From Clostridia bacterium (GTDB taxonomy: Bacteria > Bacillota > Clostridia > Christensenellales > Aristaeellaceae), in NCBI GenBank assembly GCA_900769075.1, contig CAAGFE010000057.1:1-44586 (forward strand): a DNA stretch of 44,586 bases, read 5' to 3'. Position numbers and translations under genes: made by a program. Every line of letters begins with the position of its first letter. Position 1 is the first letter of the stretch. Below the pieces are notes generated by a model. The model ran no database searches and was not told where the DNA came from. It worked only from the letters and a program-made list of their open reading frames with translations. Below, in pieces: positions 23,050 to 32,687 of the stretch.

Positions 23050-24147
23050 ATGAAGCTGGGCGTTGTGGGTCTGCCGAATGTCGGCAAGAGCACCCTTTTC
23101 AATGCGATCACCAAGGCGGGCGCGCAGGCCGCCAATTACCCCTTCTGCACCATTGAGCCGAACACCGGCATGGTCATGGTGCCCGACAGCCGCCTGGATG
23201 TGCTGGCGGAGATGTACCATCCCAAGAAGGTCACCCCCACCACCATCGAGTTCGTGGACATCGCCGGTCTGGTGAAGGGCGCGTCCCACGGCGAGGGCCT
23301 GGGCAACAAGTTCCTCAGCCATATCCGCGAGGTGGACGCCATCGTCCATGTGGTGCGCTGCTTTGAGGACGAGAACATCATCCATGTGGACGGCTCCATC
23401 GACCCCGCCCGCGATATCGAAACCATCAACCTGGAACTGATATTCGCGGACATGGAATCCGTCCAGCGCCGCAAGGACAAGGCAGTCAAGAGCTTCCGCG
23501 GCGGCGATAAAAAGGCCGGCGCGGAGGTTGATCTGTGCGAGCGCATTTACAACCACCTGGAATCCGGCAAGCCTGCCCGCACCTGTCCGATGGACGAGGA
23601 GGAGCAGGAGATCGTGAACGGCTGGTTCCTGCTGACCACCAAGCCCGTCATCTACGCCGCCAACATCGCCGAGGATGCGCTGGGCAGCGACATTGCCGAT
23701 ATTCCCGGCCTGGATAAGGTGGAGGCCATCGCCCACTCCGAGGGCGCGGAGATGCTGGTGATTTCCGCCGCCATCGAGGAGGAAATCGCCCAGATGGAGC
23801 CCGAGGAAAAGGCGGAATTCCTGGAGGGCATGGGCATCGGCCAGAGCGGTCTGGATCGGCTGATCACCGCCTGCTATCGCCTGCTGGGCCTGATTTCCTT
23901 CCTGACCGCCGGTGAGGACGAGTGCCGCGCCTGGACCATCAAGAACGGCACAAAGGCGCCCCAGGCTGCGGGCAAGATCCATACCGACTTCGAGCGCGGC
24001 TTCATCCGTGCGGAAATCGTGCCCTTCGATACCCTGGTGGAGCTGGGCTCCATGGCTGCATGCAAGGAAAAGGGCCTGGTGCGCTCCGAGGGCAAGGAGT
24101 ACGTCATGAAGGACGGCGACATCACCCTCTTCCGCTTCAATGTATAA
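23050..24147 (+). CDS. ychF: Redox-regulated ATPase YchF (OLA1 family)
   Basis: A 365-residue P-loop protein of the Obg family that binds ATP rather than GTP and associates with ribosomes. P-loop GLPNVGKST is at 7-15, G3 is DIAGLVKGASHGEGLGNKFL, and the nucleotide-specificity motif is NIAE in place of NKxD, as in ATP-using members. The central coiled coil and C-terminal TGS domain (AGEDECRAWTIKNGTKAPQAAGKIHTD onward in shorter blocks) complete it. AAGGAG lies 11 nt upstream. Confidence 0.96.
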   Translation: MKLGVVGLPNVGKSTLFNAITKAGAQAANYPFCTIEPNTGMVMVPDSRLDVLAEMYHPKKVTPTTIEFVDIAGLVKGASHGEGLGNKFLSHIREVDAIVHVVRCFEDENIIHVDGSIDPARDIETINLELIFADMESVQRRKDKAVKSFRGGDKKAGAEVDLCERIYNHLESGKPARTCPMDEEEQEIVNGWFLLTTKPVIYAANIAEDALGSDIADIPGLDKVEAIAHSEGAEMLVISAAIEEEIAQMEPEEKAEFLEGMGIGQSGLDRLITACYRLLGLISFLTAGEDECRAWTIKNGTKAPQAAGKIHTDFERGFIRAEIVPFDTLVELGSMAACKEKGLVRSEGKEYVMKDGDITLFRFNV

Positions 24148-24187
24148 TCCGGCTGAATCGGCTGACAACGAAAGGAAGGTCACCTCA

Positions 24188-25195
24188 ATGAGCCGTCTTT
24201 CGTATTTCTTCAAGCGTCTGGTCAAAATGGACTGGAAGGCCATGTGGAAAACCACTGCGCTGCTCAGGGAGCGCAGCGGCAAGTCCCGCATCTGGCTCCT
24301 GTGCGATATGCTGAAGTGCGCCGTCAAGTACAACGCGGGCTATGTGGATTACAAGATTGCCCAGATGTACAAGCTCAATGACGCGCAGCGCCGCACGGTC
24401 ATCACCCGCGGCATTTCCAATAACATCGTCCGCCGGATGAACCCCAAGGAGTACTGGCACTTCTTCGACGACAAGACCCAGTTCAATGAGCTGTTCCGCC
24501 AGTGGATTCCCCGCCGGTGGCTGCTGATTGGCGATGCCACCACGGCGGAGGCGGTGGCGGACATGATGACGATGCCCACCCTGATCGGCAAGCCCCTGGA
24601 GGGCTCCAGCGGTCAGGGCATCTACAAGTACACCCCTGCGGATTGGGCGGATGGCCCGGAAGCCTTCCTGACCCGGCTCAAGGCGGATGGCATCGGCATC
24701 CTGGAAGAGGTGGTTGTCCAGCATCCGGAGATGGCCCGCCTGTGTCCGACTTCCGTCAATACCTGCCGCATCGCAACCCTGCTGGGAGACAAGGCCGAGG
24801 GCATCGTGTATGCCTTCCTGCGCATCGGCAACGGCAAGGTGATGGACAATGTGGACTGCGGCGGCATGGCAGCCCGTATCGACCTGGAGAGCGGCAAGCT
24901 GCTCACCGTGGGCGCGGACAAGGCCGGCAATACCTACACCAAGCACCCCATCACAGGTACGGAGATCATCGGCTTCACCATCCCGTACTGGGAGGAAGCC
25001 AAGGCCATGTGCATGGAAGCGGCCCGCAAGGTGCCCCAGATGCGCTTCATCGCCTGGGACGTGGCGATTACCGCCGACGGCCCGACCTTCATCGAGGGCA
25101 ATTCCTTCCCGAGCCACGCGGTGCCCCAGTTTGCCGCCCACTATCCGGACGGCATCGGCATCCTGCCGGAGTTCCGCAAGTTTATTGACTGCTGA
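24188..25195 (+). CDS. Sugar-transfer associated ATP-grasp domain protein
   Basis: A 335-residue ATP-grasp ligase-like protein of the family associated with exopolysaccharide and capsule loci. Central motifs are LIGKPLEGSSGQGIYKY (nucleotide lysine and glycine-rich loop), VNTCRIATLLGDKAEG, and near the C-terminus FIAWDVAITADGPTFIEGNS with the metal-binding Glu-Gly-Asn. AAGGAAGG precedes the ATG at 24188 by 8 nt. It lies 40 bases after ychF with no terminator seen between, so read-through is likely. Both the acid and amine substrates are unknown. Confidence 0.83.
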   Translation: MSRLSYFFKRLVKMDWKAMWKTTALLRERSGKSRIWLLCDMLKCAVKYNAGYVDYKIAQMYKLNDAQRRTVITRGISNNIVRRMNPKEYWHFFDDKTQFNELFRQWIPRRWLLIGDATTAEAVADMMTMPTLIGKPLEGSSGQGIYKYTPADWADGPEAFLTRLKADGIGILEEVVVQHPEMARLCPTSVNTCRIATLLGDKAEGIVYAFLRIGNGKVMDNVDCGGMAARIDLESGKLLTVGADKAGNTYTKHPITGTEIIGFTIPYWEEAKAMCMEAARKVPQMRFIAWDVAITADGPTFIEGNSFPSHAVPQFAAHYPDGIGILPEFRKFIDC

Positions 25196-25220
25196 GGAGC
25201 GGCTTGTGCCGCTCCCTCTT
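25196..25220 (+). terminator. Terminator after the ATP-grasp gene
   Basis: GGAGCGGC and GCCGCTCC pair across a 4-nt loop and run into CTCTTT directly after the stop codon. Confidence 0.75.
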
Positions 25221-25235
25221 TAATTGGAGGACAGG

Positions 25236-25787
25236 ATGGCAACCATTACCGCCTATCATGTTGTGACTGACCGGCCCATGACAGTCGGTCAGCATATCGT
25301 CTTTGACGAAAATCACCACAGTGGCGTGTACAGCAGGGTGAAGGCCCTTGCCGATGTGGCAGCGGAAGCATTGGCCCACCCTGATAAGTACCCGCTGCCC
25401 TTGGAGCATCACCTGAGCGTGGCGCTCCGTGAGTTAGCAATGGAGGAAGTGCGCCAGGCAAGGTATGCGCAGTATCCATCGCGCATGGCCTGCCTGTACG
25501 TCAGCGGCACGCTGAAAGAAGCCCGTCGCTGGGGGCAATTCTTTTCACGCATTGGCCGTCCCACCTACGCAATCGTGGAAATCAGAACCGCGGGCAGAGT
25601 CTTTGTCGGTGACGCATGCAACTGCTTTGACGGCACGCCGGACAAATCAATCAACCTTGCCAAAGCCGACCACTACTGGCAGAACCTCCCAAATGATGAA
25701 GGTGAACCTGTTCAGGAAATGCTGGTGGACGGCGAGATTGAGGTTGTTCGCATCGTTGAGGAAATCAACGCGAACCTGTCTGTATAA
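25236..25787 (+). CDS. DUF2441 domain protein
   Basis: A 183-residue protein of unknown function. It matches the remembered DUF2441 pattern: YHVVTDRPMTVGQHIVFDEN at the start, then YPSRMACLYVSGTLKEA, GDACNCFDGTPD and HYWQN, ending LVDGEIEVVRIVEEI. The spacing of an early His and a central Tyr recalls ADP-ribosyltransferase folds, which is only inference. TTGGAGG lies 5 nt before the ATG; TTG at 25224 is an alternative start. Flanked by terminators on both sides, it seems an independent unit with no visible promoter. Confidence 0.75.
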   Translation: MATITAYHVVTDRPMTVGQHIVFDENHHSGVYSRVKALADVAAEALAHPDKYPLPLEHHLSVALRELAMEEVRQARYAQYPSRMACLYVSGTLKEARRWGQFFSRIGRPTYAIVEIRTAGRVFVGDACNCFDGTPDKSINLAKADHYWQNLPNDEGEPVQEMLVDGEIEVVRIVEEINANLSV

Positions 25788-25791
25788 ATGA

Positions 25792-25823
25792 AAGCGCAGC
25801 ATCCGAATTTGGGTGCTGCGCTT
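25792..25823. terminator. Bidirectional terminator, DUF2441 and amidotransferase
   Basis: A 13-bp stem (AAGCGCAGCATCC with GGGTGCTGCGCTT, one G-U pair) and a 6-nt loop lie between convergent genes. Confidence 0.8.
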
Positions 25824-25827
25824 ACTT

Positions 25828-26547
25828 TTACTTCCTGCATGCGTCCACAAAGGACTTGAACAGCCGCCAGTGGATGGCATTCTCCTCGTTTTCCACCAGG
25901 CGCTCCGGGTGCCACTGCACCCCAACGCAGTAGGGATGATCCGGCTTCTCAAAGCCTTCCACCACGCCATCCTCCGCATGAGCCGTGATTACCAGCCCCG
26001 GGGCGGCCTCCTTCACCGCCTGGTGGTGGTGGGAGTTGACCATGATCTGCGTGTAGCCGTAGATCTCGTGGAGCCTTGTGCCCGCATCAATCCTGACCTG
26101 ATGGGAGGAATAGCGAGCAATCTGATGCTGCTGATGGGCAATGCTGTCCGGCACCTGACTCTTCAGATCCTGATACAGTGTGCCGCCGAGGGCCGCGTTC
26201 AGCACCTGCTCACCGCGGCAAATCCCCAGAATGGGCTTCTCAGGGTACTTCTCCAGCAGCGTGTGAACCAGCTTGATCTCGAATTCGTCCCGCAGGGGAA
26301 TGACATCTCCGCAGGCCCAAAGCTGGGTTTCACCGTAAAAAAAGGGGGCGACGTCCTCGCCACCGGAGAACAGCGCGCCGTCCACCAGCGCCGCGTAAGC
26401 CTCGATCACCTCAGCGTCGCGGGTGATGGGCAGCAGCACGGGTGTACCGCCGGCATTACGCACAACGTTGGCATAGGACATGGGCATCATCAGCCGGGAT
26501 TCATCCTCTTGGATGGAATGGGTTACGCCAATCACAGGTCGCATCAT
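25828..26547 (-). CDS. Class I glutamine amidotransferase-like hydrolase (PuuD/peptidase C26)
   Basis: A 239-residue gamma-glutamyl-gamma-aminobutyrate hydrolase-family protein. The nucleophile is C110 in PILGICRGEQVLN, and the catalytic His and Glu are H213 and E215 in VQWHPE. The early G-G-E-D-V-x-P (62-68) is typical of PuuD-like enzymes. AGGAGG lies 6 nt before the ATG. The family cleaves gamma-glutamyl amides, for instance in putrescine breakdown, but no other polyamine genes are nearby. Confidence 0.9.
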   Translation of the reverse strand: MMRPVIGVTHSIQEDESRLMMPMSYANVVRNAGGTPVLLPITRDAEVIEAYAALVDGALFSGGEDVAPFFYGETQLWACGDVIPLRDEFEIKLVHTLLEKYPEKPILGICRGEQVLNAALGGTLYQDLKSQVPDSIAHQQHQIARYSSHQVRIDAGTRLHEIYGYTQIMVNSHHHQAVKEAAPGLVITAHAEDGVVEGFEKPDHPYCVGVQWHPERLVENEENAIHWRLFKSFVDACRK

Positions 26548-26578
26548 ATCGCTCCTCCTGGGTATTCATCATACGCCT

Positions 26579-26607
26579 ATTCTACCCCGAAAAGGGAACT
26601 GTGTCAA
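26579..26607 (-). promoter_or_regulatory. Promoter for the amidotransferase
   Basis: TTGACA (26602-26607) and TAGAAT (26579-26584), 17 nt apart. Confidence 0.75.
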
Positions 26608-26663
26608 ACCGGAATCGAAAAATGCAGAAAACATGCAGAGAAAAGTACCAAAGTTCTAAAAAT

Positions 26664-26684
26664 ACAGACCAAACGTCTGTTTTT
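26664..26684. promoter_or_regulatory. Hairpin or operator between amidotransferase and GH2
   Basis: ACAGAC and GTCTGT flank a 5-nt spacer, with A-rich sequence before and TTTTT after. It may be an operator for the GH2 gene or a weak terminator. No clear promoter for the GH2 gene was found in the 252-base gap. Confidence 0.4.
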
Positions 26685-26799
26685 GTCATGACCCGTTGAA
26701 TCTGAATGGGGTTATTCTGTTCCGTCTGGCAGGATTCCCGCAGTGTGGCGCGAATAGAATGAACAATGGTGACAGCATACGAAGGGAGAATGATGGCCC

Positions 26800-29700
26800 A
26801 TGGAATGCCTGTTCAACGATGGATGGCAGTTTGTCAAGCTGCAAAACGGTTCCGTTCTGTCCGATGCGGAAAACGCCGCCTGGGTCTCGGTGGACCTGCC
26901 CCACGATTTCCTAATTTCCCAGGAAAACAATCTGTATGAGAGTGCCGATGGATGGTATCGCCGCAGCCTGAACGTCCCGGAGGCGTGGCTTGGCAGGGAC
27001 GTCATCCTCCGCTTTGACGGCGTGTACATGGACTGTGACGTGCTCCTCAACGGCGAAGTCATCTGTACCCATCACAATGGCTATACATGCTTTGACGCGG
27101 TGCTCACCGCCAGGCTCCGCGCGGGTGAGAACGTGATTCATGTTCACATCCGCCACCGGAGCCCCAACAGCCGCTGGTACTCCGGCGCGGGCATTTTTCG
27201 TGATGTGACGCTCCATGTGCTGCCTCCGCGCCATATTGCGCTGGACGGCACCTATGTCACCACCCGCCGCGACGGCGATGTCTGGACGCTGACGGTGGAA
27301 ACCGAGCTGACGGGCGCAGGGGAAAATCGTCCCATCGTCCATCGTTTGCTGGATGACCGGGGGCTGGTCTGCGAAACGGCTGTCCGGCCGGAATCCGATC
27401 ATACCGCGGCGGTGCTGACCGTGAGGAATCCCCGGCTGTGGCAGGTCGGGGAGGGCGGCTGCTACACGCTGGAAACCTCCTTCGGAGAGCAGGTCATCCG
27501 CGAAAACGTGGGTTTTCGGGAAGTGGAAATCACCACGGCGCACGGCCTTTTTGTCAACGGCGGGCGGGTCAAGCTCCATGGCGTGTGCCTGCATCATGAC
27601 CTGGGCTGCCTGGGCAGCGCCTTCAACACGGCAGCAGCCCGCCGCCAGCTGCTGGCGATGAAGGAGATGGGCGTCAACAGCCTGCGCACCAGTCACAATC
27701 CGCCCGCAAAGCCCGTGATGAACCTGTGCGATGCGCTGGGCCTGCTGGTGGTGGACGAGGCCTTCGACATGTGGCAGCATCCCAAAACCCCCTATGATTA
27801 TGCCCGCTTCTTCGACGCGGATGTGGAATCCGACGTGGCTGCCTGGGTGCGAAGGGACAGGAATCATCCGTCGCTGCTGATGTGGTCCATCGGCAATGAG
27901 ATCGGGGATACCAACAACGATCCTGAACAGGCCGGGAAGGTCACCCGCATGCTCTGCGAAAACGTCCGCCGCCACGATCCCAGGGGGAACGGCGCGACCA
28001 CCATCGGCAGCAATTACATGCCCTGGGCCGGCGCGCAGCACTGCGCACAGTTTGTGGAAGCGGTTGGCTACAATTACGGCGAGAAGCTCTACGAGAAGCA
28101 CCACGCCGCCCATCCGGAATGGGCCATCTATGGCAGCGAAACCGCCTCGTCCGTGTCCAGCCGCGGCGTGTATCGCTTCCCGATGGATGCCCCGATCCTC
28201 GCCGACGACGACCTGCAGTGCTCGAGCCTGGGCAACAGCAACACCTCCTGGGGCACGCAGAACATGGCGAAGATGATCGTGGAGGATCTGAACTGCGAAT
28301 ATTCCCTTGGACAGTACCTGTGGAGCGGCATTGACTATCTCGGCGAGCCCACGCCCTATCACACCCGCAGCAGCTATTTCGGCATGATGGACACCGCCGT
28401 TTTCCCCAAGGACAACTGGTACCTCTTCAAAGCCCTGTGGACGGACGCGCCCATGGTGCACATCGGCGTTGCCTGGGACTGGAATCCAGGGCAGATGATC
28501 GACGTGCCCGTGATGACCAACGGCGCAGCTGTGGAGCTGTTCCTGAACGGCGCATCGCTGGGCCGTCAGGCGGTTGATGTCCGGGACGGCGACAAGTGCC
28601 GCCCGGTGTGGCGGGTCCCCTTTGCCGCGGGTGAGCTCCGCGCGGTGGCGTATAAAGCGGACGGCGCTGTCATGGCGGAAACCGCCCGCCATACCCCCGG
28701 GGACAGCGCAAAAATCCTGCTTTCCGCCGAGCAGACCGCCCTTCACGCTACCGGGACGGATCTGGCCTTCATCACCATTTCCATGGCGGATGAACAGGGG
28801 CATCCGGTCGAAAATGCCTGCGACCGGGTGCATGTCCGGGTGACGGGCCAGGGCATGCTGATGGGCCTGGACAACGGCGATTCCACCGACCGGGACGGCT
28901 ACAAGACCACCACGCGCCGCCTGTTCTCCGGCAAACTCCTGGCGGTGGTCGGCGACCTTGGCGAGGAAGGCAGCGTGCGCATTGAAGTAACGTCTCCGGG
29001 CAAGGAACCGGCTGCGCTGGTTTTGCCCGTGCTGCCGGGCGTAGCTGCGGGCGCAAAGCGTACCGTGCCGCTCTGCCGGGAGGAACCCATGCCCGATGAA
29101 ATCCCCGTCCGCAAGATTGAACTGATCCCCCTGGAGGAGAAGAAACTCAAAACCGACCGCAAGTCGGTTTCTTTCCGCATCAGAACCTACCCGGAGAACG
29201 CCATGCCCCAGGCGCTGTCCTTCCGCATCACCAACGCCAAGGGCATTGATAGCCCCTGCGCCGCCTATGCCGTGGAAGGCGATGTGGTCACGGTCACCGG
29301 TCTGGGCGATGGCACGGTGTATCTGCGGGCCTGCGCCAGCAACGGCTATGAGCATCCGCGGATCATCAGCCAGCAGGATATCCGCATCGAAGGTCTGGGC
29401 CAGCCCAGCCTCGATCCCTATGCCTTCGTATCCGCCGGACTGTACACCCTCAGCTATGGCGATCTGACAAGCGGCAATGAGCAGGGCGTGGCCTTCGCCC
29501 GGGACGGCGAATCCATGGCAGGGTTCACCCGGGTGGACTTCGGCCCGGTTGGGTCGGACGAGATCACCCTGCCCATCTTTGCCTTGGACAGTACCCATTA
29601 TGACCTGACCCTGTGGGACGGTGATCCCCGCGAGGGCGGCGAAATCCTTGGCGTGCTGCCCTACCAGAAGCCCTCCCGCTGGAACGTCTATCAGCCCGAA

Positions 29701-30183
29701 ACCTATACGCTGCCCCGGCGGCTGACCGGGATCCATACCCTTTGCTTCACCATGGATCGGAAGATTCACCTGAAGGGCTTCTCCTTCACGAGGCAGAGCC
29801 GTGCGTGGATGAACCTGCGCGCGCTTCAGGCCGATGCGGTCTATGGCGACAGCTTCACCCGCGGCGAGGAAGGCATCCTGGACATCGGCAACAACGTGTC
29901 CCTGGTGTTCGGCAACATGGACTTCGGCGATGCGTCCCGCGCGACGCTGACCATCGACGGCTCCACGCCGCTGAAGGAGAACCCCATCACCGTCCGTTTC
30001 CAGAACGAGGCGGGGGAGTCCCTGACCGCCCTGGCCCAGTTTAAGGGAACCCGGCGCGGCTGTCAATCCTTCCGGGTGGACGTTCTCCCGGGGATGTGTA
30101 CGGTGACCTTCGTGTTCCTGCCTGGCTGTCGGTTCGATTTCATGGCCTTCCGGTTCAGCCCCGACGTGGAACGCCCCGTTTGA
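26800..30183 (+). CDS. Glycoside hydrolase family 2 enzyme, beta-galactosidase-like
   Basis: A 1127-residue retaining glycosidase. The N-terminal jelly-roll sugar-binding domain (to about 150) has GWYRRSL and FDGVYMDCDVLLNG; an Ig-like domain follows; the TIM barrel spans about 260-560. The acid/base is E367 in WSIGNEI and the nucleophile E447 in YGSETASS. C-terminal Ig-like modules (DUF4982 type) and a carbohydrate-binding-like tail complete it. No signal peptide, so it acts in the cytoplasm. It may cleave beta-galactosides, beta-mannosides or beta-glucuronides. GGGAG lies 11 nt upstream. Confidence 0.88.
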   Translation: MECLFNDGWQFVKLQNGSVLSDAENAAWVSVDLPHDFLISQENNLYESADGWYRRSLNVPEAWLGRDVILRFDGVYMDCDVLLNGEVICTHHNGYTCFDAVLTARLRAGENVIHVHIRHRSPNSRWYSGAGIFRDVTLHVLPPRHIALDGTYVTTRRDGDVWTLTVETELTGAGENRPIVHRLLDDRGLVCETAVRPESDHTAAVLTVRNPRLWQVGEGGCYTLETSFGEQVIRENVGFREVEITTAHGLFVNGGRVKLHGVCLHHDLGCLGSAFNTAAARRQLLAMKEMGVNSLRTSHNPPAKPVMNLCDALGLLVVDEAFDMWQHPKTPYDYARFFDADVESDVAAWVRRDRNHPSLLMWSIGNEIGDTNNDPEQAGKVTRMLCENVRRHDPRGNGATTIGSNYMPWAGAQHCAQFVEAVGYNYGEKLYEKHHAAHPEWAIYGSETASSVSSRGVYRFPMDAPILADDDLQCSSLGNSNTSWGTQNMAKMIVEDLNCEYSLGQYLWSGIDYLGEPTPYHTRSSYFGMMDTAVFPKDNWYLFKALWTDAPMVHIGVAWDWNPGQMIDVPVMTNGAAVELFLNGASLGRQAVDVRDGDKCRPVWRVPFAAGELRAVAYKADGAVMAETARHTPGDSAKILLSAEQTALHATGTDLAFITISMADEQGHPVENACDRVHVRVTGQGMLMGLDNGDSTDRDGYKTTTRRLFSGKLLAVVGDLGEEGSVRIEVTSPGKEPAALVLPVLPGVAAGAKRTVPLCREEPMPDEIPVRKIELIPLEEKKLKTDRKSVSFRIRTYPENAMPQALSFRITNAKGIDSPCAAYAVEGDVVTVTGLGDGTVYLRACASNGYEHPRIISQQDIRIEGLGQPSLDPYAFVSAGLYTLSYGDLTSGNEQGVAFARDGESMAGFTRVDFGPVGSDEITLPIFALDSTHYDLTLWDGDPREGGEILGVLPYQKPSRWNVYQPETYTLPRRLTGIHTLCFTMDRKIHLKGFSFTRQSRAWMNLRALQADAVYGDSFTRGEEGILDIGNNVSLVFGNMDFGDASRATLTIDGSTPLKENPITVRFQNEAGESLTALAQFKGTRRGCQSFRVDVLPGMCTVTFVFLPGCRFDFMAFRFSPDVERPV

Positions 30184-30208
30184 CTTTCTCTGCAAATGGT
30201 GGTAAAAT
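30180..30208 (+). promoter_or_regulatory. Promoter for cysS
   Basis: TTGACT (30180-30185) and TAAAAT (30203-30208), 17 nt apart. The -35 box overlaps the GH2 stop codon. Confidence 0.7.
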
Positions 30209-30240
30209 AAACCGATTCCATCTCCGAAAGGATGACCGAT

Positions 30241-31713
30241 ATGTTCCTGTATAATTCCCTGTCCCACCGCAAGGAAGTCTTCACGCCCCGCTTCGGCAAG
30301 GATGTGAGCATGTACACCTGCGGCCCGACGGTATACCATTTTGCCCACATTGGCAATCTGCGTTCCTATATCATGGAGGATGTGCTGGAAAAGGCTCTGC
30401 GCTACGAAGGCTACAACGTCAAGCGCGTGATGAACATCACCGACGTGGGCCATCTGGCTTCCGACGCGGACACCGGCGAGGACAAGATGCTCAAGGGCGC
30501 CAAGCGTGAGCACAAGACGGTGATGGAAATCGCCCGGTTCTACACCGACGCGTTCTTTGCCGACTGTGCAAAGCTCCACATCAAAACGCCCGACGTGGTC
30601 GAGCCCGCCACCCACTGCATCGATGAGTATATCGAGATGATCGAAAAACTGCTGGCAAAGGGCTACGCCTACCGTGCCGGCGGCAACATCTATTTTGATA
30701 CCTCCAAGCTGGAAAAGTACTACGTTTTCAACGATCACGACGAGGAAGACCTGGCGGTGGGCGTCCGTGACGATGTGGAGGCGGACGAGAACAAGCGCAA
30801 CAAGGCTGACTTCGTGCTGTGGTTCACCAAATCGAAGTTTGAGGATCAGGCGCTCAAGTGGGATTCTCCCTGGGGCGTGGGCTATCCGGGCTGGCATATC
30901 GAGTGCTCCTGCATCTCCAAGAAGCACCTGGGCGAATACCTCGACCTCCACTGCGGCGGCATCGACAATGCCTTCCCCCATCATACCAACGAGATCGCCC
31001 AGTCCGAGGCGTACCTCGGCCATGAGTGGTGCAAGACCTGGTTCCATGTGCACCATCTGAACACCGCAGGCGGCAAGATGTCCAAGTCCAAGGGGGAATT
31101 TCTGACGGTTTCCCTGCTGGAGGAAAAGGGCTACGATCCGCTGGCTTACCGCCTGTTCTGCCTCCAGAGCCACTACCGCCAGAACCTGGTGTTCTCCTGG
31201 GAGAACCTGGACAACGCCGCCAGCACCTACACCAAGCTGGTGAGCCGCGTGGCCGCCCTCAAGCCCGACGAAACCAGGCAGCCCGATCTGGAAGCCGCCA
31301 AGCACTACCAGGAGAAATTCCTCAAGGGCCTGACCAACGACCTGAACACCTCCCTGGCCATCACCAGCGTGTATGACGTGCTGAAGGCGAAGGACATCGA
31401 CGATGCAACCAAGCTGTACCTCATCGGCGATTTTGATCGGGTGCTGTCCCTTGATCTGCTGAATGCCGCCGCCAAGGTGCGCGCCTCCGCAGCCGCCGCG
31501 CCCGCCTACACCGGTTCGGATGAATACGCGATTGCCGGCCCTGCCGACGCCACCGAGGAAGAAGCGGCGAAGGTGACCGCTCTGCTGATGGCCCGCTTTG
31601 AGGCCCGGAAGAACAAGAACTGGGCGGAATCCGACCGAATCCGCGATGAATTGTCCGCCATGGGCATTGCTGTCAAGGACAGCAAGAACGGCGCCGTTTG
31701 GAGCCGTGCATAA
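30241..31713 (+). CDS. cysS: Cysteinyl-tRNA synthetase
   Basis: A 490-residue class I aminoacyl-tRNA synthetase charging tRNA-Cys. The HIGH box reads HIGN (36-39); the zinc ligands are C27, C222 in WHIECS, H247 and E251 in HHTNE; and KMSKS is at 279-283. The C-terminal anticodon-stem region ends WAESDRIRDEL. The ATG at 30241 is used because AAAGG is 9 nt upstream; an in-frame ATG 9 bases earlier has no spacing. Monocistronic: own promoter and terminator. Confidence 0.97.
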   Translation: MFLYNSLSHRKEVFTPRFGKDVSMYTCGPTVYHFAHIGNLRSYIMEDVLEKALRYEGYNVKRVMNITDVGHLASDADTGEDKMLKGAKREHKTVMEIARFYTDAFFADCAKLHIKTPDVVEPATHCIDEYIEMIEKLLAKGYAYRAGGNIYFDTSKLEKYYVFNDHDEEDLAVGVRDDVEADENKRNKADFVLWFTKSKFEDQALKWDSPWGVGYPGWHIECSCISKKHLGEYLDLHCGGIDNAFPHHTNEIAQSEAYLGHEWCKTWFHVHHLNTAGGKMSKSKGEFLTVSLLEEKGYDPLAYRLFCLQSHYRQNLVFSWENLDNAASTYTKLVSRVAALKPDETRQPDLEAAKHYQEKFLKGLTNDLNTSLAITSVYDVLKAKDIDDATKLYLIGDFDRVLSLDLLNAAAKVRASAAAAPAYTGSDEYAIAGPADATEEEAAKVTALLMARFEARKNKNWAESDRIRDELSAMGIAVKDSKNGAVWSRA

Positions 31714-31727
31714 TTATCAGATACAAG

Positions 31728-31760
31728 GGTTCTGCGTCAACCGGGCGCAGAACCTTTTTT
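31728..31760 (+). terminator. Terminator of cysS
   Basis: GGTTCTGCG and CGCAGAACC pair across a 9-nt loop and run into TTTTTT. Confidence 0.92.
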
Positions 31761-31889
31761 GCGCAAAAAGCTCAATGAGCACGGGCAATGAATGCGTACA
31801 AACGGACAAGATATGCGCAGATGTGTAACAGGAATCCTGCTGCACCCGTCGAAATATTTATCCAACAACCGCGCAAAGGAGAAACGCGC

Positions 31890-32687
31890 ATGAGCTTTGA
31901 AGGTAATCCCGTCTGTCCCGGCGTCACCCACATCCGGGATTGCATGGGCGTCTGCATGACCCTCATCGAAGGGGAGCGGGCTGCGCTGCTGGTGGATACC
32001 GGCTATGGGCTTGAGGACGTCGCGGCTTTCATCCGCACCCAGACGACAAAACCCCTGACCGTGCTGCTGACGCATAACCACCACGACCATGCCCTCGGCT
32101 CCCGCTGGTTCGACAAGACGGTCATGATGCCCCAGGACATGGCGGAATGGCCCCTGTTCACCGGGGAAGGCAAGCGCCGCGCGGTGCTGGCCCAGGCACG
32201 GGCGAAGGGGCTTGCGGTGACGGAAGCGGAGGCCCTGACAGGGGAGTGCTGCATGCCATGCGCCCTCCAGGGGGGAACGCTTGACCTGGGCGGTTTCAGC
32301 GCCGAAATCATTCCGTGTCCCGGACATACGCCGGGATCCTGCGTGGTCTATCTCCCCGCGCAGAAGCTGCTGCTCACCGGGGATGACTGGAACCCCTGCA
32401 CCTGGCTGTTCTTCTATGCGGCGCTGCCGGTCCGCGTCTATCGGGAGAACGTCCGCATGCTGCAAACGCTGGATTTCGAGCATGTTCTTTGCTCCCATCA
32501 GTTGGCATGCTTTCCCCGGGCAAAACTGGACGATTTCCTCGACCACCTGACCGATGCCGTGCTGGACGCGTCCCAGCCCGTCACCATCGGCGGCTATGAG
32601 CGGATCAACACCCATCAGGCCAATGTGACCGACGGACAAATCCTCGTTTTCGATTGGGATAAGTACAGAAAGGATGGACACCTATGA
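31890..32687 (+). CDS. MBL-fold metallo-hydrolase
   Basis: A 265-residue metallo-beta-lactamase-fold hydrolase. The zinc motif is THNHHDHALG (H-x-H-x-D-H), with further ligands in CPGHTPGS and the GDDWNP aspartate. The fold serves many reactions; the substrate is unknown. AAAGGAG lies 8 nt before this ATG, so an upstream in-frame ATG at 31788 is rejected. Its last codon overlaps the start of the GH39 gene (ATGA), tying it to polysaccharide use, perhaps through an ester or lactone intermediate (inference). Confidence 0.88.
   Translation: MSFEGNPVCPGVTHIRDCMGVCMTLIEGERAALLVDTGYGLEDVAAFIRTQTTKPLTVLLTHNHHDHALGSRWFDKTVMMPQDMAEWPLFTGEGKRRAVLAQARAKGLAVTEAEALTGECCMPCALQGGTLDLGGFSAEIIPCPGHTPGSCVVYLPAQKLLLTGDDWNPCTWLFFYAALPVRVYRENVRMLQTLDFEHVLCSHQLACFPRAKLDDFLDHLTDAVLDASQPVTIGGYERINTHQANVTDGQILVFDWDKYRKDGHL

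Noticed and set aside
26911..31305. A very long open frame on the minus strand
   Set aside because: It is the antisense shadow of the GH2 and cysS genes in GC-rich DNA; the plus-strand proteins have clear catalytic motifs.
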